This document shows, piece by piece, positions 53,595 through 62,534 of a stretch of 64,000 bases of DNA; position 1 is the first letter of the stretch, and the number at the start of each line of letters is the position of its first letter. Position numbers and translations under genes: made by a program. The notes beneath the pieces are model-generated. The model saw only the letters and a list, made by a program, of their open reading frames with translations. It ran no database searches and was not told the origin of the DNA. Origin of the DNA: Sulfurovum sp. GTDB taxonomy: Bacteria > Campylobacterota > Campylobacteria > Campylobacterales > Sulfurovaceae. The stretch is taken from NCBI GenBank assembly GCA_021166685.1, contig JAJPEU010000010.1, positions 1-64,000 of the forward strand, in the 5' to 3' direction.

Positions 53595-54395
53595 TTACTT
53601 TTTAGGAAAAAGAAGTAAAAAAACCCCTAACAATACAGCAGAAACAAGAATGATGGACGCGCCCGAAGTAAGGTTGTACGCATAAGAGAACCAAAGCCCC
53701 ACGAGCGTAAAAAAAGTAGCGATAAGCCCGGAGATAAACATCATGGAAAAAAGACTATGGGAGAGTTTTTCGGCGATATAAACAGGAATGGTAAGCATGG
53801 CTATAACAAGGATAAGTCCTACAACCTTGATGGCTATAACTACGGTCAAAGCCGAAAGCACCAAAATAAGCGTATAGAAAAAACGAACAGAAATGCCTCT
53901 GAGTGTAGCATACTCGCTGTCGTAAGAAACCGCTAAAATATCTCTGTACCAGAAGATCATCACAAAAAGTATCACACCAAGCAAAATCCCCATAAAGTAG
54001 AGATCCTCTGCGGTAACTGCAAGAATAGAGCCAAAGAGGTAACTCATCAAATCAACATTATATCCCGGTGTCATATCTGTAAATATGATACCTATCGCCA
54101 TACCTACTGCCCAAATAAGTCCGATGAAAGTATCGATGCGGTGACGACTATGGAGTGTCAACGAGGCGATCAGCAGTGCTGCTGCTACCGCAAAAAGTGA
54201 TGCTCCCAAAAAAACAGGGATTCCAAAAAAGATCGCCAAGCCTATCCCGCCATACGAAGCGTGGGCAATGCCGCCCGCCAAAAAAACCATACGGTTCACG
54301 ACAATAAGCGAGCCTATGATGCCCGCAGCGAAACTGACCAGCACACCTGCAACCAGCGCATGCTGAATAAATTCAAACTGGAGTGCCTCTATCAT
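53595..54395 (-). CDS. Zn/Mn-type ABC transporter permease
   Basis: 266 residues from ATG 54395, chosen because it overlaps the ATPase stop as ATGA. Eight or nine helices, family signatures IGSLIVVNRMVFLAGGIAHASYGGIG and GLILVIAMLTIPV of the ZnuB/MntB/TroC group. The metal cannot be read from it. No substrate-binding gene is adjacent. Confidence 0.9.
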   Translation of the reverse strand: MIEALQFEFIQHALVAGVLVSFAAGIIGSLIVVNRMVFLAGGIAHASYGGIGLAIFFGIPVFLGASLFAVAAALLIASLTLHSRHRIDTFIGLIWAVGMAIGIIFTDMTPGYNVDLMSYLFGSILAVTAEDLYFMGILLGVILFVMIFWYRDILAVSYDSEYATLRGISVRFFYTLILVLSALTVVIAIKVVGLILVIAMLTIPVYIAEKLSHSLFSMMFISGLIATFFTLVGLWFSYAYNLTSGASIILVSAVLLGVFLLLFPKK

Positions 54396-55195
54396 TTTTT
54401 TGTGCTCCATTTGATTTGATTTTCTTTTTTTGCGTATCTGTGGTCTTTTTGGGTGCCAAGCATTTGTAAAAGTTCCACTTCGCAAAAATGTTCTTCTTGG
54501 CTATGGGGATGGAACATCATTTTTTTATCGCTGATATCGTGAAAAGAGAGCCTTTTGTTTATATGTGCGGCTTTATTGGCATATTCAAGTATCACGGAGA
54601 TATCATGACTTACGACAATGACGGTCATGTTTTGATTTAGGATTTTTAAAAGCTCATAGATCTCTCTTTGTCCCTGAATGTCTATATTGGAAGTGGGTTC
54701 GTCCAGCATAAGGATTTTCGGATGGGCGCAGAGTGCCCTGGCAATCATGACGCGTTGTCTTTGTCCCCCAGAGAGTGAACCTATTTTGCTTTGTGCAAAT
54801 GCCCCCATACCAACCTGTTCAAGCGCACCCATGGCACAAGCTATCTCCTCTTTGCCGTATCCAAAGAGAGGTTTTTTGCTTCCGACATGCCCCATAAGTA
54901 CTACTTCTATGACTTTGATAGGAAAATCAGTATTGATATTTGTATTTTGCGGAACATACCCGATCAAAGAGACACTCTGCGAAGGGGATTTGCCCATTAT
55001 CTCAATAGAGCCCTGTTTGCTTTTAAGAATACCAAGAAGCAGTTTAAGCAGAGTAGATTTGCCTCCTCCGTTGGGACCAATGATGGCAAGGAAGTCTTTC
55101 TCTTCTACTGCCAGAGAAATATTGTCAAGTATGATCTGTTTATCATAAGCAAAGGTAAGGTTTTTCACTTCTATGACGGGTACTGTTTTTTTCAT
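54392..55195 (-). CDS. Zn/Mn-type ABC transporter ATP-binding protein
   Basis: 267 residues with Walker A GPNGGGKSTLLKL (about 39), Q-loop, LSGGQRQRVMIARAL (about 142) and Walker B LMLDEPTSNID. Matches the ZnuC/MntA family and pairs with the following permease. A 74-bp gap separates it from the sensor-like gene upstream. Confidence 0.92.
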   Translation of the reverse strand: MKKTVPVIEVKNLTFAYDKQIILDNISLAVEEKDFLAIIGPNGGGKSTLLKLLLGILKSKQGSIEIMGKSPSQSVSLIGYVPQNTNINTDFPIKVIEVVLMGHVGSKKPLFGYGKEEIACAMGALEQVGMGAFAQSKIGSLSGGQRQRVMIARALCAHPKILMLDEPTSNIDIQGQREIYELLKILNQNMTVIVVSHDISVILEYANKAAHINKRLSFHDISDKKMMFHPHSQEEHFCEVELLQMLGTQKDHRYAKKENQIKWSTKK

Positions 55196-55268
55196 GGGCG
55201 TATTATAGCAAAAGAGTCGTCATCTTTAATGGGAATGAGGTTAAATAAGCATGCAATGACAGACAACA

Positions 55269-56129
55269 TCACTCTTTTTTGTTAGCCAGGTAGATAAACA
55301 CAGACAAGGAGAGTACAACAAAAGAAATACCGCTCATCAGATAAAGCGCGTTGATCATATCCGGATTTTCTTTCATGGCTATCTTGAAGACTACCATGAG
55401 AGTTTCGATTGCCAGTGCAATAAGAATTGTAAAAAGAAATTTTGTGAGCACTTTAACTTCGCCTTTTTCGTCTTTGATATAGCTTTTGTAAAATACTTCC
55501 TGCTCTAAAACTGTTTTGGCCAAATCAAATATTGCCAGACCCAATGTGGCTGCAATGATGGGCTTAAATATCGTTTGTATGGAAAGATCCAGAGAAAATA
55601 TGCTTTGAAAAAAATTGATCCCTGCGTAAAGTATGGCAACAAAGGCGATCGCCATCATAAAAAAGCCCACAAACAAATAAAATATTTCTTGAAAACGGCT
55701 GAACATTACATGTTTTTCTATAAAGCCCAGCCTTTCGATAAGCCTGCTGAGGTTAAAATCCATAAAAATAATTTTATTTCCTTCTTTTTTGCTTACGGTA
55801 ATGCAGAGATTTTGCGTAGGGGTGCTTTTGTAGGGCGCAGTAAACGCAAAATCGTTTTCTTTAATACTTAAACGATTGATCAGGTAATGTCTGTCTGCAC
55901 CCTTGGCCTCTTCATCTATTTTATTTGGAAAGATGTTGGGAGAAATTTGTAATTTTGTTTGGCTGTCGACGACATATACCAGCTCAAGCGATCTAAATGT
56001 TTTAAAAAGTTTTTTATAATGATCAGCCTCCATGCCAGAAGCGTAACCTATATTATTGTGAAAAGTATCTTCTATGAACGCTTCAACTTTTTCTTTGTGT
56101 TCATGGTAAATATCAATATACTCTTTCAT
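55269..56129 (-). CDS. Membrane protein with extracytoplasmic sensor-like domain
   Basis: 286 residues from ATG 56129 (the frame starts 11 codons earlier, but the ribosome site fits this Met). An N-terminal domain of about 150 residues carries a PDC/CACHE-like pattern (LELVYVVDSQTKLQISPN) and RHYLINRLSIKENDFAFT), then four hydrophobic segments (about 167-195, 202-220, 243-260, 271-293). No known output domain is seen; function unknown. Confidence 0.6.
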   Translation of the reverse strand: MKEYIDIYHEHKEKVEAFIEDTFHNNIGYASGMEADHYKKLFKTFRSLELVYVVDSQTKLQISPNIFPNKIDEEAKGADRHYLINRLSIKENDFAFTAPYKSTPTQNLCITVSKKEGNKIIFMDFNLSRLIERLGFIEKHVMFSRFQEIFYLFVGFFMMAIAFVAILYAGINFFQSIFSLDLSIQTIFKPIIAATLGLAIFDLAKTVLEQEVFYKSYIKDEKGEVKVLTKFLFTILIALAIETLMVVFKIAMKENPDMINALYLMSGISFVVLSLSVFIYLANKKE

Positions 56130-56212
56130 TTTGACTCCTTCATGTTTATATAAGTATGGCACAATTCAAACAGATGCGAGTGCCGTAAATTGTATAATTT
56201 TTCATCAAACTT

Positions 56213-56221
56213 TGCTATAAT
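56213..56221 (+). promoter_or_regulatory. Extended -10 box right before the VWA gene
   Basis: TGC-TATAAT ends 7 bases before ATG 56228 with no ribosome site, again fitting a leaderless mRNA. Confidence 0.5.
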
Positions 56222-56227
56222 CATTGC

Positions 56228-57487
56228 ATGACACGCCTAGAGAAAATCGCCCAAGCCAAAGCCAAACTGATGCTCGACCATCCTTATTTTGGAACGATAG
56301 CCTCTGCATTAAAGCTCGAACAAAGCGACAATACCGAGTCGTTCCTTTCTGACGGTACCCGCTTGCAGTACAATGATGAATATTTTGACAGCGCGGACGT
56401 CAAGGAGATAGAATTTGCACTTGCAAACGGGGCGATGCACGCGGTACTGGAACATACAAAACGTACCAACAGCCGCTATGATTGGCTATGGCAGTTGGCA
56501 ACAGACTATACGGTCAATGCCATGCTGGTGGGCAACGGCCTGCAGCTTCCGCCTAGAGCGAATTACCAAGAACGGTTTAAGGGGATGTATGCCGAAGAGG
56601 TTTATGAGATGCTGCGTTCAGAGATTATCAATGAAGAACACAGCGGTGATGAAAATCTCAAAGAGCACGCACAAGAAGGACAGGGCAAAAGCAACAATGA
56701 CGGGGCACCCCAAGAAGATGCGGAAACTTCCGGGGATCGAAATAAAAATAACGGCAAGAGCACCACATTAAAAAGTGCCAACAAGCAAAATACTTCTCAA
56801 AACAAAAGAATACTTCAGGACACAGAGTCTGATGAAGTGAAAGCGGAAAATTTAGACAAAAATACGGAATCTTTGCAGCAAGAGTTTCAAGAGCAGTTTG
56901 AGCAGATATTTCAAAAACTCAATCGGCAGGGCAGTTTGCCAAAAGATCTGGAGTTCGTCGTTCCTGAATATTTTTCCCACAAGATCCATTGGCGCGAAGT
57001 ATTGTATCGCTATATCGCTTCGTATGCTAAAAGCACGTATGCATTTATGCCTCCCAACATGAAATATCTTTACAGGAATATCTGCCTGCCGAGTCTAAGC
57101 TCGGATTTGCTGCGCATTGTTGTTGCGGTGGATACTTCGGGTTCTGTGGATGAATCCCTTTTGGGTATATTTTTGTCAGAAATCAATGCAATCATGGAGA
57201 GTTATCCCAACTACGAGATAGATTTGATTACCGCGGATGCACAGATACGGTCTCATAGGATTTTTTTGCCGGGCGAACCTCTTGAATATAAAATAAACAG
57301 CAGGGGAGGAACTGATTTTCGTGCCGTGTTTGACTATGTTGAGACGCATATTGATTATCCGACGCTGCTGCTTTATTTTACTGACGGCTATGGCGTATTT
57401 CCTGAGCGTGAAGCTCCTTTTGATGTGTTTTGGGTTATGCCAAAAGCTCTGGATGTCCCCTTTGGGGAAATAATAGTGTTGGATTGA
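56228..57487 (+). CDS. VWA-domain protein of the DUF2201 type
   Basis: 419 residues. The N-terminal DUF2201-type region has ANGAMHAVLEH and RYDWLWQLATDYTVN, a degenerate zincin-like pattern. Residues 130-240 are a hydrophilic Gln/Asn/Lys-rich linker. The C-terminal VWA domain has the MIDAS motif VAVDTSGSVDES (about 299-310) and GGTDFRA. Such proteins usually partner a MoxR ATPase as a chaperone pair. The next gene (MotA-like) starts 68 bases later and may be co-transcribed. Confidence 0.85.
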   Translation: MTRLEKIAQAKAKLMLDHPYFGTIASALKLEQSDNTESFLSDGTRLQYNDEYFDSADVKEIEFALANGAMHAVLEHTKRTNSRYDWLWQLATDYTVNAMLVGNGLQLPPRANYQERFKGMYAEEVYEMLRSEIINEEHSGDENLKEHAQEGQGKSNNDGAPQEDAETSGDRNKNNGKSTTLKSANKQNTSQNKRILQDTESDEVKAENLDKNTESLQQEFQEQFEQIFQKLNRQGSLPKDLEFVVPEYFSHKIHWREVLYRYIASYAKSTYAFMPPNMKYLYRNICLPSLSSDLLRIVVAVDTSGSVDESLLGIFLSEINAIMESYPNYEIDLITADAQIRSHRIFLPGEPLEYKINSRGGTDFRAVFDYVETHIDYPTLLLYFTDGYGVFPEREAPFDVFWVMPKALDVPFGEIIVLD

Positions 57488-57555
57488 GGTTCTCATCAGC
57501 CTTTTATATACTCATTTTAAGTATAATTTTTAAAATTGTACCTTTAGGATTTTTT

Positions 57556-58662
57556 ATGTTAGAATTTGATAAAAATCAAGAAACTTCATGTATCTCCCGC
57601 TCTTTTGCTTTGCTGTTTATCCCTTTTGTTTTTCTGCTGGGGCTTGTGTTGGGATATTTGGATATCATACCTTTAAAAGTGGAACTGCACACCCTTGTGA
57701 TCGTAGCTTTTATTTTTATTGTTTTCGTTCTTTTTGCGCAGCATAATGCCAATTATGCTGCCTGTTATATGAGGGGATCATTTGTAAAAATGGAAGGGGC
57801 GCTCCAAAATGCGCTTCGTGCCAATGCTCTGACCATTATGGAAAAAACAAAATCAACCCTCAATGTGCGTGAGTTTATCGCTGAGTACTACAAAGATATC
57901 CGTAATGATAATTTTGCCAGAGTGGCGCCCTCTGTTTTTCCTATGCTGGGAATTCTTGGAACGTTTATCGCTATTGCACTTTCTATGCCGGACTTTACCG
58001 TCAAAGATCTTGAAGCGCTTGATCGTGAGATATCCATACTTCTTTCTGGGATAGGGACAGCGTTTTATGCATCTATTTATGGGATTATGCTTTCTCTTAT
58101 ATGGACCTATTTTGAAAAAAGAGGCAATGCCAAAATTGATAAAAATATTCTCAGCCTTGAAAAAATTTACAACTCCAGAGTATGGACAAAAAGCGAACTC
58201 ATCAAGCATGAACATACGCAAAGTGAACTCAAAGATCAGCAGATCGTCCAAACACTCAAAGAGACTTTCAATCTTGACTTTATCAAAGAGCTCAATGAGC
58301 AATACTTAAAAAACTTTACAACTATCATCAATGAGACAACACACAGCTTTGGAGAACTGACTAAAAATCTTCAATATGTCACAACCGATCTGCGTATGAC
58401 GCTTGAAAAAGTACAGGACCGTCAAGAGAGTATCAATGCCGTTTCTGCAATCAAGCAGAACATTGAAGGCTTTAACTCCAACGCCAAAAATCTTCAAAAA
58501 GCGATGGAGCGTTTTGACGGAAGCGTGGACCATACCTTTGATAAGATAGATCAAGAGGTGGGAGAGATTGTAAAAAAACTTACTGATTTTGCACAGATTA
58601 TTTCAGAGCAGAATCAGATGATACTAAAAAATACAGCAAGCAGCAAAGAGGATACAAAATAG
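57556..58662 (+). CDS. MotA/TolQ/ExbB-like proton channel with long helical tail (ZorA-like)
   Basis: 368 residues from ATG 57556. Two N-terminal helices (about 16-37 and 45-66), then MLGILGTFIAIALSMPD and LSGIGTAFYASIYGIMLSLIWTYF (about 130-210), the conserved pore helices of the MotA/TolQ family. A C-terminal tail of about 150 residues is predicted coiled coil with no extra membrane segment, as in ZorA. Followed by an OmpA/MotB-like partner sharing one base. Function unknown; a force-generating stator or Zorya-like defence complex is possible. Confidence 0.75.
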   Translation: MLEFDKNQETSCISRSFALLFIPFVFLLGLVLGYLDIIPLKVELHTLVIVAFIFIVFVLFAQHNANYAACYMRGSFVKMEGALQNALRANALTIMEKTKSTLNVREFIAEYYKDIRNDNFARVAPSVFPMLGILGTFIAIALSMPDFTVKDLEALDREISILLSGIGTAFYASIYGIMLSLIWTYFEKRGNAKIDKNILSLEKIYNSRVWTKSELIKHEHTQSELKDQQIVQTLKETFNLDFIKELNEQYLKNFTTIINETTHSFGELTKNLQYVTTDLRMTLEKVQDRQESINAVSAIKQNIEGFNSNAKNLQKAMERFDGSVDHTFDKIDQEVGEIVKKLTDFAQIISEQNQMILKNTASSKEDTK

Positions 58663-59774
58663 TGTTTAGTAGAAAAAGTACAAGCGAAGAAAGCAATTTC
58701 TGGATATCTTATGCTGATTTGATGGCAGGATTGCTTTTTGTATTTATCCTCCTTATCGGAGCTATCGTCTCCAAGTCTATTATTCTAAAAACAGACCTTC
58801 ACGAAAAAGAAGATGCGCTTACACTGATGTCTCAGACACTTCAAAACAAAGAACGCACTCTTGATGAGTTGAGCGCTTCGCTTTCTAAAAATAAAGCACT
58901 TTTGGGTAAAAAAACCGATGCACTTTCTCAAAATGAACAAATTTTGAAACTTAAAGAAGATGAGATCAAAAAGCTCAATGCCATGCTGCTTGAAGCCAAC
59001 ACCCAAAAAGACTTGCTGAGCAACAAGGTAGTTATCGTACAAAATCTTCTCAAAGAGAGCAACACCACCATCAATACGCAGACTAAAAAAATCGAAGAGT
59101 ATGAAGGCAAAGTTCTTGTGCTTTCCAGTGAGCTGAACGAAGCAAACAAAACCGCCAAACTCAATGATGAAAAGCTGTTGGCGCTGCTTAATGCACTGGA
59201 TGAAAAAGAAACCAGATACGATGAGCTGGTAGCCAGCCTTCAAGCACAAAAAGCAAAGATAAAAGCGCTTACGGGCATCAAGCTCAAAGTCATCGCCGCA
59301 CTCAAAGAAGAGCTGGGGGACAAAATAGCCATAGACAGACAAAGCGGTTCGCTTAGACTTGCATCAAATATCTTATTTGACAAAGGAAGTGCGGAACTAA
59401 AAGAAGAGTCCAAAGCCAGTCTTAAAAAGGCATTTGAAGAGTATGTGGGCGCACTGGTAACCAATCCAAAGATCAAGCCGCATCTGGATAGAATTATCAT
59501 TGAAGGGCATACCGACAGTGACGGGGGATACCTTTACAACCTTGATCTTTCACAAAAGCGTGCCTTGGCAGTCATGAATTTTTTACTTTCGCTTGATTTT
59601 GCTAAAGAACAAAACATTAAACCTCTTCTTATCGCATCCGGACGTGCTTTTTTGGATGCGATCAAAGTAGACGGAGTTGAAAATCAAGAAGCCTCGAGAC
59701 GAATCGAGATCAAATTTGGATTGAAAAATGAAGATGCAATGCATGAGATAGAAAAGGTTCTAGATGCGCAATGA
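58662..59774 (+). CDS. MotB/OmpA-like partner with coiled-coil stalk
   Basis: 370 residues from GTG 58662 (its G is the last base of the previous stop). One membrane helix with the essential Asp in SYADLMAGLLFVFILL (about 16-31), then a coiled-coil of about 175 residues, then an OmpA/MotB peptidoglycan-binding domain with SNILFDKGSAELK, IIEGHTDSDGG and NLDLSQKRALAVMNFLLS. It would anchor to the wall and couple proton flow to work with the MotA-like protein. The stalk is longer than in flagellar MotB. Confidence 0.8.
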   Translation: MFSRKSTSEESNFWISYADLMAGLLFVFILLIGAIVSKSIILKTDLHEKEDALTLMSQTLQNKERTLDELSASLSKNKALLGKKTDALSQNEQILKLKEDEIKKLNAMLLEANTQKDLLSNKVVIVQNLLKESNTTINTQTKKIEEYEGKVLVLSSELNEANKTAKLNDEKLLALLNALDEKETRYDELVASLQAQKAKIKALTGIKLKVIAALKEELGDKIAIDRQSGSLRLASNILFDKGSAELKEESKASLKKAFEEYVGALVTNPKIKPHLDRIIIEGHTDSDGGYLYNLDLSQKRALAVMNFLLSLDFAKEQNIKPLLIASGRAFLDAIKVDGVENQEASRRIEIKFGLKNEDAMHEIEKVLDAQ

Positions 59775-59928
59775 TTTTGAACCCAAACATCTTCAGCGCG
59801 CTAAAGACAATCTTTCCAAATCCCTTGAGGGTTACCAGTCTGCTGTGCAGCAAAACAAACTGGCGCAAAAAGAGCAGAAAAAAAAACGTACTTTTTGGGA
59901 ACACTTGAAGGGGCTATTTGTCCGTTAG
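59764..59928 (+). CDS. Tiny basic protein after the stator-like pair
   Basis: 54 residues, ATG 59764 in a shifted frame overlapping the end of the OmpA-like gene by 11 bases. Highly charged, with QKEQKKKRTFWEHLKGLFV at the C-terminus that could act as an amphipathic membrane anchor. Its 3' end overlaps the convergent mltG by 15 bases. Codon use and position suggest it is real, but no family is recognised. Confidence 0.5.
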   Translation: MRNDFEPKHLQRAKDNLSKSLEGYQSAVQQNKLAQKEQKKKRTFWEHLKGLFVR

Positions 59929-60954
59929 GTTTTGTTCGTTTTGCAAAGCAGAGAAGGTGGAATTTTCCTCTTGGGCTTTTTTCTCTTTGAGATAGTCTTT
60001 AAAGAGCTTAATGTTTTTTCTGTGTTCTTCATAATCGTGCGTAAAGTTGTGTTTTCCTTCTTTGTTGAGCATAAAAAAAAGATAATCGTTTTTATGCGGG
60101 TAGGTTGCGGCTCTAAGCGCTTCAAGACTCATGGTGCCTAAGGCATGCGGCGGGAGCCCTTTGTATTTATAAGTATTAAAGGGGCTTTCGTCTGTTCTGA
60201 TGCGCTCGGCAGTAACGACGGTATGCGAATAAGGGCCGTAGTTGAGGGTGCTGTCCATCTGCAGTCTCATATTTTTTTTCAGCCGGTTGTGAATCACCGA
60301 AGAGATAGCAGGCATTTCATCTGCAAGATTACTCTCTTTTTGGATAATCGAAGCTATGATGTGTGTCTGTTTAAATTTCGATATATCGGCTTCTTGCAAA
60401 TGCTCTTTCGCGAAAGTTTCAAGCATTTGTTTGGAGCGTCTAAAGAGATACTCCATCGTTGTTTTTTCATTAGCGGTTCTGGCTATAGTGTATCGATAAG
60501 CAAGGATATCTCCCTCTTCAAACCGGGCATATTTTTTATAGTAGTGCATGAGTTTCTTCTCATCCAGCTTCATATCGTTTGCCAGGCGCTTGACGACTTC
60601 CTCTTTGGTTTCTCCCGCATAGATGACTACCTTCATAGTGGATGCTTTTTTGCGATGCAAATAGGCATAAAAAAGAAAACGCCCGTGCTTTTTAGGATCT
60701 GCCTCGTACCACCCTTTCATGGGAACACGGATAAGTTTGATCATAAACGCATCAATCCATGTTACATCGTAGCCGTTTTTTTTCAGTGTTTGTTCAACAG
60801 TTTCAAAATCGGAAGCGGGAAGATAAAAAGTGGCAGTGGCATAAGTGATGGGGATAAAATTATACGCCAAAGGCAAGAATATTAAAACGGCAAAGATTTT
60901 TAAGTAGGTTACAAAACGGCTGTATTTTTGAGAAATAATCTGTTTCATTGCCAA
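59914..60954 (-). CDS. mltG: Endolytic murein transglycosylase MltG
   Basis: 346 residues, one N-terminal membrane helix (about 15-35), a LysM-like region with EEVVKRLANDMKLDE and the catalytic Glu in IIASIIQKESN (about 212-222), followed by LQMDSTLNYGPY and GLPPHALGTMSLEAL. Cuts nascent glycan strands to set their length. Follows the site-2 protease gene closely on the same strand. Confidence 0.94.
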   Translation of the reverse strand: MAMKQIISQKYSRFVTYLKIFAVLIFLPLAYNFIPITYATATFYLPASDFETVEQTLKKNGYDVTWIDAFMIKLIRVPMKGWYEADPKKHGRFLFYAYLHRKKASTMKVVIYAGETKEEVVKRLANDMKLDEKKLMHYYKKYARFEEGDILAYRYTIARTANEKTTMEYLFRRSKQMLETFAKEHLQEADISKFKQTHIIASIIQKESNLADEMPAISSVIHNRLKKNMRLQMDSTLNYGPYSHTVVTAERIRTDESPFNTYKYKGLPPHALGTMSLEALRAATYPHKNDYLFFMLNKEGKHNFTHDYEEHRKNIKLFKDYLKEKKAQEENSTFSALQNEQNLTDK

Positions 60955-60962
60955 TGCTTTGA

Positions 60963-62090
60963 CTAGTCTTCCAATTCCATTTTTAACGCGATGAATTCAA
61001 GCAGGTCTTTGAGAGTGATGATCCCTACGGCTTTGCTGTTTTCGGTTACCAGCAGTCGGCTTGCCCCCGTGGCGTTCATTTTGACAAGGGCGTCATTGAC
61101 GGCAGTGTCGATGCTGACGGAATTGTTTGTGTTTTTTGGATGCATGACGCCGCCGGCGGTATACTGCGTGCGCCCTTCTTGCGGAACGGCTTTAATGTCT
61201 GCAATCGTGATCATTCCTACAATGCTATCCTCTTTGGTTACGGGGTACATTTTATGCGGGTAATGAGAGAGGTAGGTGTCGACAAGCTCTTTTAGGGTGA
61301 TGCCGTAAGGAACAGTGACGGGAGAAGGATTCATAAAGTGGCGTACCGATTTTCCGCTGAAGGACTGTTTTATCAGTAAAGAATGATAAGAGGCATTGGC
61401 AGCGCTAAAAAGAAAAGATCCGATCAGTATCCACCATAATCCTCCGATGACATTGCTTGCGATCATATTGACAAAGCCGATAAAAATAATGCTCACGGCA
61501 AAAAACAGGCTGATGCGCGAAGCCATTTGGGTTGCCCATCGGATGTCTTTCTTTTTCCACCATAAAAAAGAGCGAAGTATCCTTCCCCCGTCCGTCGGAA
61601 AAGCAGGAAGCATATTGAAAATGGCCAGCAGCATGTTGATCGTGCCAAGGTATCCTAAAACACCGATTATGGGTATGGGCAGCCCTGTAGCGTCTCCAAC
61701 GGTATGAAGTGTGCTAAATAAAACTGAAAGCAAAAGACTCGCTATCGGTCCGGCGATCGCCATCAAAAACTCGACTTTTGGATTTTGCGGTTCGTCTTTC
61801 ATTTCGGCCACGCCCCCAAAGACAAAAAGCGTTATATTCTGTATCTTAAGGCCGTATTTTCTGGCGATAAAGGCATGAGAAAATTCATGAATGATAATGG
61901 ATGCAAAAAGGCCCATAGCTCCCGCTATGGCCATCATCCAGTAAGTTTGCTCGTCAAGTTCTGTAAAACGCGCAGGAAAAAAACCTTCCGCAAGCGACCA
62001 GATGACCAAAAAAAGAATGATAATCCAGCTGCTGTCTATTCTTACGTTAAATCCGAAGAGTTTTAAAAGCGTTATTTTATTTTTTAGCAT
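60963..62090 (-). CDS. Site-2 protease (M50) with CBS domains
   Basis: 375 residues from ATG 62090 (frame open 21 codons upstream without a good start). Zinc motif HEFSHA (about 67), second ligand motif in FPTDGGRILRSF (about 168), four to six helices, then two CBS domains (about 250-375). Intramembrane protease of the SREBP/SpoIVFB-like group. CBS modules probably sense adenine nucleotides. Target unknown. Confidence 0.9.
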   Translation of the reverse strand: MLKNKITLLKLFGFNVRIDSSWIIILFLVIWSLAEGFFPARFTELDEQTYWMMAIAGAMGLFASIIIHEFSHAFIARKYGLKIQNITLFVFGGVAEMKDEPQNPKVEFLMAIAGPIASLLLSVLFSTLHTVGDATGLPIPIIGVLGYLGTINMLLAIFNMLPAFPTDGGRILRSFLWWKKKDIRWATQMASRISLFFAVSIIFIGFVNMIASNVIGGLWWILIGSFLFSAANASYHSLLIKQSFSGKSVRHFMNPSPVTVPYGITLKELVDTYLSHYPHKMYPVTKEDSIVGMITIADIKAVPQEGRTQYTAGGVMHPKNTNNSVSIDTAVNDALVKMNATGASRLLVTENSKAVGIITLKDLLEFIALKMELED

Positions 62091-62230
62091 CCTGCATCCC
62101 GTTTTCTTTGGTTTTATTATAGCGGTTTTTTTTATGGCGGCGCTATGGTGCAAGCTGTTGCGGCCATTTGACCATAAAAATTTTATCAGGTTGCAAAGAC
62201 TATAATGTTTTATTTATAAGGATTGTATCT

Positions 62231-62506
62231 ATGATCATCTGTCATTGCCATATGCATATGGAATTGCCTTACGTTTCTTCTCTAAAAGGGCGCAGAAGCG
62301 TTTTAAACAGCCTCAAAGAGAAACTTAAAGCTTTCAATGTTTCTGTGCTGGATCTGAGCGGGGAATATGCCAAAGAGGCCGATGTGGCGTTTGTTTTTCT
62401 TTCCCATGACTCCAAAAGTACGGCACAGTACAAAGAGAAGATAGAGCAGATGCTGGAGCGTAATTTTGGCGAGTATATGTATGAGCTTGAGTATGAGGAG
62501 ATATAA
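62231..62506 (+). CDS. DUF503 family protein
   Basis: 91 residues starting at ATG 62231 after an AAGGATTG site (the frame opens earlier without support). MELPYVSSLKGRRSVLNSLKEKL and VFLSHDSK match DUF503, small proteins of unknown function, often near ribosome-associated genes. Possible nucleic-acid binding. Confidence 0.7.
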   Translation: MIICHCHMHMELPYVSSLKGRRSVLNSLKEKLKAFNVSVLDLSGEYAKEADVAFVFLSHDSKSTAQYKEKIEQMLERNFGEYMYELEYEEI

Positions 62507-62534
62507 ATCCCATTCTTAACCCGTACGCTAGTAG

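Noticed and set aside
56228-59928. Complete Zorya defence system
   Set aside because: No ZorC, ZorD or ZorE gene is adjacent; only the stator-like pair fits.
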